Assembly: GCF_014805685.1 (NCBI RefSeq)
Contig: NC_060891.1
Span: 27,613,879-27,677,878 of the forward strand
Length of the DNA stretch: 64,000 bases
DNA from: Silurus meridionalis
Taxonomy: Eukaryota > Chordata > Actinopteri > Siluriformes > Siluridae
Direction of reading: 5' to 3'
Positions 57,160-64,000 of this stretch are shown piece by piece. Each line of letters starts with the position of its first letter. Position 1 is the first letter of the stretch. Made by a program: the position numbers and the translations under genes. The notes under the pieces are model-generated. The model saw only the letters and a program-made list of their open reading frames with translations, searched no databases and was not told the origin of the DNA.

Positions 57160-58203
57160 AATAAAATATTCTAGTCACATTAAAATACTGTTACTTCAAT
57201 GAAATTTTACTTGAATACAAGTTACAGGTTTAAAAATCTACTCGAGGAAAAATGAAAAGTAAAATAGTTCAAAAAGAAGATGTTATTCTTGAGGGGAGTT
57301 TAAAAAGATGATATAAAACTTTAAAGAGTTTTTAATTGAATGAACTCCTTTACAAATTAAAGCTCAACAACATAAACTCCTGTAATACCCAATGAGTGAA
57401 ATGCAGATTGACGTTTTCTCCAAACGTCAAATGCGTTACTGTTAAAAGTAACTTTTTAGTTACTTTTTAAAAGAACCTTCTTTAATGTTCACATTAATGC
57501 CCTTTTATGTGTTATGGTCTACAAACACAAAACTGACTTAAACATAAAGTCATTTTTAAACACTATTTTATTAAAGTCAGAGCAGCACAAACTGAATATA
57601 TCACAAGGATTTCTGAAATAAATAACAAAACAAGCTGAATAATAAATTCACAATCAAAAACTAAAGTGGCTTCTGCATCATAAAAGCTGTTGTGTTAAAC
57701 TCTTAAACATGTTCCTTTCACAGCTGAAGTATGAAAACTATCAACAATGTAGAACAGAACACCGGGTTAGCTTCTAGCTTCTAGCTTCATCAAGGCATGG
57801 AGTTTCTTGAGGAGCTTCAACAGATTGGAGTTGCTGTTTATCGCAGTAGATACGAGCTTCGAACCAGAAAGACACAGCTTACATTTGACTAAAAGTTTTT
57901 GTCTTTGTAATAATGATCATATTTCCACTTTGAGAAACTCGTCTTACTCTCCCCTCGACTCGCCATTACTGCCGCACAGACCTGAATAAATGGAGACACG
58001 CCCACAGTGCGTCTTCTTCCTGTTTACAGTGGTTCATCCACCAATCCTACAATGGGTCTCTGCTGTAAACAAGTCAGACTGTAGTCTACACTTCAGCCCA
58101 AATTCATTCATTTTAAAAAGTAACGGGTAACGCACCATACGGTAACGGAGTTACTTTATTTAAAAATTAATGCGTTACAGTAACGCGTTACTGCCCAACG
58201 CTG
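57160..58203. mobile_element. hAT-like element with GTAACGCGTTACTG end
   Basis: The right end AATGCGTTACAGTAACGCGT and TACTGCCCAACGCTG is a very common fish repeat terminus. Sequence at 57420-57475 (AATGCGTTACTGTTAAAAGT) repeats part of it. The left end is poorly defined, and the AATAAA/TTTTAAA-rich interior has no clear coding capacity. Confidence 0.62.
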
Positions 58204-58204
58204 G

Positions 58205-58575
58205 TCACTTGTACAGCTTCATAGTGCAGTGACAATTTTGTCTACACTGAGACGGCGTTTTCAGGCAAGGAAAAGTAGCTTTTTGAAAACACTCCCAAAA
58301 GTGGATACATTTGAAATCACGGTTTTATGCTGGACTGTGAAATCGGAAGCCTTTAGAAAAGACGTTCCAAAGAGCCCCAAAGGAAATAAATGGTAGGCAA
58401 AAACGTTGCAGGTCGCAGCGTCTTACATTTTGCTCACGTGCGGTACAGGGACGTGAGCGTGTTCAGACGCTTCGGTGTGGACAAGAAAATGATCGAAAGC
58501 GAAAGTGTGCATGCATAGTGGTTTTAGACGAAAAAGCCATTTTTGAATTGATCCATATTGGTGTAGACATAACCT
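58205..58575. mobile_element. Interspersed repeat (GTGTGGAC type)
   Basis: AGCTTTTTGAAAACACTCCC, GGGACGTGAGCGTGTTCAGA and CGGTGTGGACAAGAAAATGA belong to a repeat I recall as frequent in fish. Termini and class were not established. Confidence 0.45.
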
Positions 58576-58705
58576 CAGTGATTACTGATTGGAAGGTTAT
58601 GGGGCCTTGTTTAGGGGCCCAGGGGTGGCAGATTGGTGTGGCTTGGATTTGAATTTACAACCTTCAGATCCAAAATCCAAAGTTTTAACCACTAATCTAC
58701 CACAT
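58575..58705 (-). mobile_element. tRNA-derived SINE fragment
   Basis: Minus strand: TAGTGGTTAAAACTTTGG, AAGGTTGTAAATTCAAATCC (B box) and CTGGGCCCCTAAACAAGGCC. Same family as 8376-8549. Confidence 0.65.
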
Positions 58706-58737
58706 CCCCACACTAAACACTCAGCTCAGTTTGGGTT

Positions 58738-59097
58738 TGTGTGTGTGTGTGTGTGTGTTTAGTTTCGTGCCTGTTCTGAATAAACAGAGCGCGGAATGTG
58801 TTATCGTTGCGCGAGTTTAAAGAGCGTACGGCATGCTGTGCTCTCGCCTGTCAGAAAGAGCCAGGCAATTTATCCCGCATGTGTTTGAAAGTGTATAAAT
58901 ATTCTGCTCGATTGAAATCAAGAGAAAAGTGGCGTCCGTGCAGAGACAGCGATGGACTCAGTTCAGCTGAATTTATAATGTGGACAGAGTTCCGAGTCCC
59001 TGATAACGTCAATAATTTGTAAAGTATGAAAATAATTTAACTGACACAATTGACTGAGTGTTGTATTTCCACAAAGCTGCTTTTTCAAAGATGTAAA

Positions 59098-59158
<61 letters not shown>
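58738..59158 (+). repeat. Two (TG)n microsatellites flanking a unique stretch
   Basis: Runs at 58738-58758 and 59100-59158. The 58785-59030 stretch between them is unique, contains a 74-codon frame without motifs, and could be conserved non-coding DNA. Confidence 0.9.
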
Positions 59159-59159
<1 letters not shown>

Positions 59160-59160
<1 letters not shown>

Positions 59161-59640
59161 TCCTAACTCTCAGTTCATGCATATTTCAGTCCACAAGATC
59201 TCCCAGCAGACCCGGTAGCTCCATCCCAATACAAATCTTTGTAACTGTCTTCAACGCCGCGCGGCTCATGCTAACATCAGCCTGTCACAGAGATTAGCCG
59301 AGTGTTTACTGGCATCATCTCACACACTGACGATGGAACGCTGCTGTTTTAGTGCAGTCTGTAGCGTGAAATCGATACAGCTATACATCACACTAACATG
59401 ATAACATCCGTCTTGTGTACACGGCTCGTCTTCAGAGCTCCGTATTCTCCACTTCTGTGCAGACTCGCTGGGTTTTAAGTTCGGTATCATGCTGATACTC
59501 ACAACGGTTTAAATGGTTAATAGTTCATGATGACGAGTGACGGATGATTGGTGGATCGCGTATAGAGGTCAAATAAAAATCTTAAAAAATCTATTCAACA
59601 AGAGCTGACTTTTTGTGAGGTCATCTGTATCAGATCAGAT
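59160..59640. other. Unannotated spacer
   Basis: Unique sequence with several CpGs (CGCCGCGCGGCTCATGC near 59257). No gene recognised. Confidence 0.4.
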
Positions 59641-59664
59641 CAGGGTGAGAGCTGTGTCCAATTA

Positions 59665-60925
59665 GCATGAGATTACTTTGACTTTTCTCCTGGCACTATC
59701 TCTCCAGGTTTTGAATCTCCTGTAGGTAGGCCGTCTCATTGTTGTTGGAGATTAGGTCCACCAAAACAATGTCGTCAGAAAACTTGATAATGGTGGAGTT
59801 GGAAGTGGTCACATAGTCTTGTGTGTAGAGTGAAAACAGAAGGGGACTCAAAACACAACCCTGAGGAGCTCCAGTGCTGAGAGTGAGGGTGGATGAGGTG
59901 TGTTTGCCCACCCGTACGGCTTGTGGTCTTTCTGTCAGGAAGTTGAAGATCCATTGACACAGCAGATGAACATGAGATTACTTTGGGATCAGTGTGAGAT
60001 AAGTATGAGATTACTTTGGATCAGTGTGAGATTACTTTGGTATCAGTTAAGATTAGTATGAGATCAACCCGAGATTACTTTGGGATCAGTGTGAAATTAG
60101 TATGAGATCAACATGAGATTAATTTGGATCAGTGTGAGATTAGTATGAGATCAACACGAGATTAATTTGAATCAGTGTGAGATTAGTATGAGATCTACAC
60201 GAGATTAATTTGGATCAGTGTGAGATTAGTATGATATTACTTGGAGATTAGTGTGAAATTAATATGAGATAAACATGAGAATACTATGGATCAGTGTGAG
60301 ATCAACATGAGATTACTTTGGATCAGTGTGAGATCAACATGAGATTACTTTGGATCAGTGTGAGATTAGTATGAGATTACTTTGGGATCAGTGTGAAATT
60401 AGTGTGAGATCAACATGAGATTACTTTGGATCAGTGTGAGATTAGTATGAGATTACTTTGGGATCAGTGTCAAATTAGTATGAGATAAACATGAGAATAC
60501 TATGGATCAGTGTGAGATCAACATGAGATTACTTTGGATCAGTGTGAGATCAACATGAGATTACTTTGGATCAGTGTGAGATTAGTATGAGATTACTTTG
60601 GGATCAGTGTGAAATTAGTGTGAGATCAACATGAGATTACTTTGGATCAGTGTGAGATTAGTATGAGATTACTTTGGGATCAGTGTCAAATTAGTATGAG
60701 ATAAACATGAGATTACTTTGGATTAGTTTGAGATCAACATGAGATTACTTTGGATCAGTGTGAGATTGGTATGAGATCTACACGAGATTAATTTTGATCA
60801 GTGTGAGATTAATATGATATTACTTTGAGATTAGTGTGAAATTAGTATGAGATCAACACAAGATTACTTTGGGATCAGTGTGAGATTAGTATGAGATTAC
60901 TGTAGTATCAGTGTGTAAACTATTG
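59665..60925 (+). repeat. GAGATTACTTTGGATCAGTG minisatellite
   Basis: Units of about 32 bases ending in either GAGATTAGTAT or GAGATCAACAT; one unit lies left of the LINE fragment (59665-59680) and the rest right of it. A 216-base block at 60266-60481 is repeated almost exactly at 60482-60697. Confidence 0.95.
59690..59968 (-). mobile_element. Rex1/CR1-like LINE reverse transcriptase fragment
   Basis: Minus strand reads [20 protein letters not shown], then [14 protein letters not shown], then [14 protein letters not shown]. The catalytic box is FSDD instead of FADD. Only about 280 bases of the palm are present, with neither end of the element, so it is a fragment rather than a simple 5' truncation. 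Flanked on both sides by CATGAGATTACTTTG minisatellite units. Confidence 0.85.
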
Positions 60926-60934
60926 GAGGTGGTA

Positions 60935-61012
60935 TTTTAGCGCACTGGACTTTGGACCCGAAGGTGATGAGTTCAAATCCCAGCCACACCAAGCTGCCCC
61001 TCCTGGGGGATA
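60935..61012 (+). mobile_element. tRNA-derived SINE head
   Basis: GCGCACTGGACTTTGGACC, GATGAGTTCAAATCCCAGCC (B box) and CCAAGCTGCCCCTCCTGGGG. The body and tail are replaced by minisatellite-like sequence. Confidence 0.6.
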
Positions 61013-61800
61013 AGATAAATTGAGATAAATTTGAGATAAGTGTGGGGTCAGTATGAAATTATGTGAAGTTTGAGACTATAATGAGAGGTTTGAGATCAGT
61101 GTTGAGTCATTATGAGATTATCATGAGATAAATTTGAGACCAGCGTGGGTCAGACTGAGATAAGTATAATATTTGTTTGGGATTAGTATGGTGTTATGAG
61201 ATTCTAATAATAACAATACTAATCATATATTTTAGTTATGGGCCCTCGCATTACACTCAAGGACACCTTACATACAATAAAAACACTAAACAATTAACAA
61301 CAATTTCAATTAATGAAACATTAAACAACCAATAAGACATACGTCAATAATGTGTCTGTCTGAAAAGGTGCATTTTTTTAAACGAGATTTGAAAGTAGAG
61401 ACAGCTTCACTGTTGTGAATATCTAGAGGAAGTAGATTCTGCAGATAAGGAGCAAATAAGATTCCTCATTTCTCTGAGTCTGTGTGGGGATTAGTATTGG
61501 ATCAGTGTCAAACCAGTGAAAAATGAGTATGGGATCAGGTATCAGATAAGTTGAGGATCAATGTGGTATCAGTATCGGATACGTTTTTTTATTATTAGGA
61601 TTGATTTGAGATTAGTGTGTGATCAGGATTTTATTTTGATTGGATTAGAAAGAAATTTGGATCTGTGTAGGATCAGTTTGGATCTGTTTCAGATCAGTTT
61701 CAGATCAGTTTTAGCTCAGTGTGGGATCAATATTGGTTTAGTTTGGGCTCAGAGTGAGATGAACGGGGAATGTGATGAATGAGATTACTTTCTGAATTCG
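61013..61800 (+). repeat. Degenerate GGATCAGTTTGGATC field
   Basis: Diverged relatives of the preceding array (GATAAATTTGAGACCAG, GGATCAGTATCGGAT), interrupted at 61200-61470 by unique AT-rich sequence. Confidence 0.65.
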
Positions 61801-62011
61801 GAATTACATCAGTGTGGAATTGCTACAGAATTGAGACGTGTGAGATGATTGCAGGATCTTTTTGGGGATTGATTATATTCGTATGTAATCACTAAGTAAT
61901 CAATAATAAACCCTGGGGACAGCAGGAATGACGCGTCTACAAACGTAATTGGTTTGCATTGTTATTAACGGCGACATAAAGCCAACTAATCAGAAGGTTA
62001 TCCAATAAAAT

Positions 62012-62015
<4 letters not shown>

Positions 62016-62048
<33 letters not shown>
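62016..62048 (+). repeat. (TG)n microsatellite
   Basis: A 33-base GT run followed by GA repeats. Confidence 0.95.
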
Positions 62049-62049
<1 letters not shown>

Positions 62050-62059
62050 CAGAGAGAGA

Positions 62060-62375
62060 GAGAGAAAGAGAGTATATTAAGTTGTCTTCCTATAAACAGG
62101 TGTGGTTTTAGTTAAGATTAGTTTCCCCTGCAGTGAGATCCTACCTGAATGCAAATCCCTCTCCAAGGGCAAGGTGTGTAATGGTGATGAATTTCCAGCA
62201 TGATAAATATCCCCTGCAGGTACTCTTCAGAAGCTCCAAAACTTTTTCAACGGTTCCTCCCAGGGAACCAGGAACAAGTTTCATTTTCAAGATCAGTTTC
62301 CAGCATCAGGGAAAACCTGGGCAGAGTGGTGTGTGACGGCAGGAGATTGTAGACCTAATGCCTCAGCAGATAGAG
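62060..62375. other. Unannotated unique stretch
   Basis: Contains ATGCAAAT at 62150-62157, a perfect octamer (POU) site, but no other support for function. Confidence 0.3.
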
Positions 62376-62379
62376 AAGT

Positions 62380-62830
62380 GTGAGGAGTGTGATGAATGAG
62401 GAGTGTGAGGAGTGTGAGGAGTGTGATGTGTGAGGAGTGTGATGAATGTGATGTATGAGGGGTGTGAGGAGTGTGATGTGTGAGGAGTGTGAGGATTGTC
62501 ATAATTGTGATGCATGGAAGAAGTGTGATGTGAGGAGTGTGATGTGAGGAGTGTGATGTGAGGAGTGTGATGTGAGGAGTGTGATGTGTGAGAAGTGTAA
62601 GGAGTGTAAAGAGTGTGATGATTGTGAGGAGTGTGGTGATGGTGAGGAGTGTGATGGTGAGGAGTGTGATGGTGAGGAGTGTGATGGTGAGGAGTGTGAT
62701 GGTGAGGAGTGTGATGTGAGGAGTGTGATGAATGGGAGGAGTGTGAGGAGTGTGACGTGAGGAGTGTGATGAATGGGAGGAGTGTGAGGAGTGTGATGTG
62801 AGGAGTGTGATGAATGTGGTAAGTGTGATC
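62380..62830 (+). repeat. GAGGAGTGTGATGT minisatellite
   Basis: Units of 12-15 bases; 62637-62710 has five exact 15-base copies (GGTGAGGAGTGTGAT) that keep a CDGEE frame open. The complementary frames (HTPHTPHTSHSS) are by-products. Confidence 0.95.
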
Positions 62831-62839
62831 CAGGATCAG

Positions 62840-63261
62840 ATCATTACATCACTCTGAGTGTGGTGTTCCGAGCTCATTGCTGAAATGCAGGTATTGTGCA
62901 GAATCACTGACCCTCTCACTGCCCTGCTTCACAACCTGCACATTCCACAGCATGGTTTCTATCTGAAGTGTTGAAAGTGGAGTAGATTAATTACATTTGT
63001 TTTTACATGAGTGATGAGTCAGAATAAGAGCTGAATGATACACATTATAACAAAATAACACCCTCTTCCTGCAGCCGCCGGCTTCTTCATGCAGCCGATT
63101 AATCTGCAGTTTCCATGATACATTTTCTGTCATTCTCCATCCCAACAGGCTTCCTACTGGAAGAGGAACTCATCCTGGAACTGTAGAGGAACACTTAACT
63201 TGGTGTTAGCTTAAATGTGATTAATACCGCTGTCAGAGCATCATAATATCTGAGTGTGTTA
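62840..63261. other. Unannotated spacer
   Basis: No recognised feature. Confidence 0.45.
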
Positions 63262-63595
63262 CACTCTATGGACAAAGGTTTGTGGACACCTGGTTAGAAG
63301 ATAAAAGTATGTTATAATAACCTCCATTCTTTTGGGAAGATGTTCCACTGGATTTCAGGTTGTGCTTGTGGGGATTTAAACACAAGGGTGTTAGTAAAAT
63401 CTGGTACTGATGTAGGTCAGGTGAAGTGATAGCAGGAGATCTTCCACTCCAAACCATGGAAAGCAGATCTTCATGGAACTGGCTTTGTGCACAGGGGCGT
63501 TATCAAGCTGGAACAGGTTTGAAACTCCTAGTTAAAGTAAAAAAAAAAAAAATGCTCCCACACCAAAGACATGTATCGTACCAGATATTGTTTCT
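63262..63595 (+). mobile_element. TTTGTGGACACCTGG-type element, copy H
   Basis: CTATGGACAAAGGTTTGTGG plus ACACCTGGTTAGAAG at the left, then GGGAAGATGTTCCACTGGAT, AGATCTTCATGGAACTGGCT and AAGCTGGAACAGGTTTG. The block around GGTGCAGTCAGTG is deleted near 63425 and the right inverted repeat is missing. Confidence 0.75.
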
Positions 63596-63814
63596 ATAGT
63601 AACAACTCGGACTTCACAGGAATTTGTAGGGAAAATGAATGAAAAACGTGGATGATGATTATTATGCTGATGTTTATCTGAAGAGCATATTTATGGAATA
63701 TTTATGGAAGGAGTCTTTGTGCTCTTTGTGATTTTCAGGGGTAAAGCAGTAAATATGATTTTCGATATATTCAGAACAGAGGTGTTTATGCTCAATGGTT
63801 TTACACATCAAGAT

Positions 63815-63930
63815 GTGTTTTTCTTGGATGCGATGCGATTCCCCATTACGATGCAGTTCGATCCGATTTCAATTCGATTCTACACAATGCGATTCAATGG
63901 AAAAAATCTGATGCTCTGCAATTCAGTGTT
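63815..63930. repeat. CGATTC-rich interspersed repeat
   Basis: GATGCGATGCGATTCC, GATGCAGTTCGATCCGATTT and CAATTCGATTC form degenerate GCGATTC steps known to me as a frequent fish repeat segment. Edges are unclear. Confidence 0.45.
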
Positions 63931-64000
63931 ACAGAAGGTTCAGACAGACAGCAAATCATCAATTTATGGTAATCAGTGACTTTTAAGGCATTGCAAAAAA

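Noticed and set aside
62293..62760. Cys/Asp/Glu repeat frame resembling a metal-binding protein.
   Set aside because: It derives from 12-15-base GAGGAGTGTGAT repeats and is open only where units are exactly 15 bases.

Overview
The window reads as non-coding, repeat-dense vertebrate DNA, most likely from a ray-finned fish and plausibly an otophysan such as a catfish. The grounds are AT-rich sequence, dozens of long (CA)n/(TG)n runs, Tc1/mariner elements with inverted repeats, RTE-like and CR1/L2/Rex1-like LINEs, tRNA-derived SINEs with a LINE-like tail, and many copies of a mobile element beginning TTTGTGGACACCTGG. The organism call is inference. I found no convincing host protein-coding gene; nearly all long open frames belong to transposons or tandem repeats.

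Layout. 0-11 kb: 5' two thirds of an RTE LINE (minus strand) running off the left edge, a mariner remnant split by a hAT-like element, a LINE 3' fragment, SINEs and two copies of the TTTGTGGACACC element. 11-21 kb: minisatellites, a rearranged Tc1, long microsatellites, a 1.4-kb purine-rich tract, a 160-bp (TA)n block and a decayed LINE. 21.4-21.8 kb: a TATA-plus-CRE promoter-like stretch, the best candidate for host regulatory DNA. 22.6-24.2 kb: a complete Tc1 element with a slightly broken transposase. 26.8-31.2 kb: large minisatellite fields split by a hAT-type insertion carrying an exon-like segment. 32-37 kb: a decayed Tc1 and a second RTE copy split by a 1.47-kb inverted-repeat element that looks like a compact transcription unit. 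39.3-44.8 kb: a 30-bp minisatellite split by a full-length LINE with endonuclease and reverse transcriptase. 45-64 kb: more minisatellites, LINE pieces, fold-back elements, SINEs and microsatellites.

Two themes stand out. At least six tandem arrays are each interrupted or bounded by one mobile element, so insertion order can be read directly, in two cases with target duplications. Two non-autonomous insertions carry pieces resembling terminal exons with splice acceptors (28283-28483 and about 35388-35535, both minus strand); these are the strongest candidates for something undescribed.

Clade names rest on remembered family motifs and were not checked against any database. Repeat edges are accurate to a few bases only where a terminus or target duplication is quoted; otherwise expect 10-50 bases of uncertainty.
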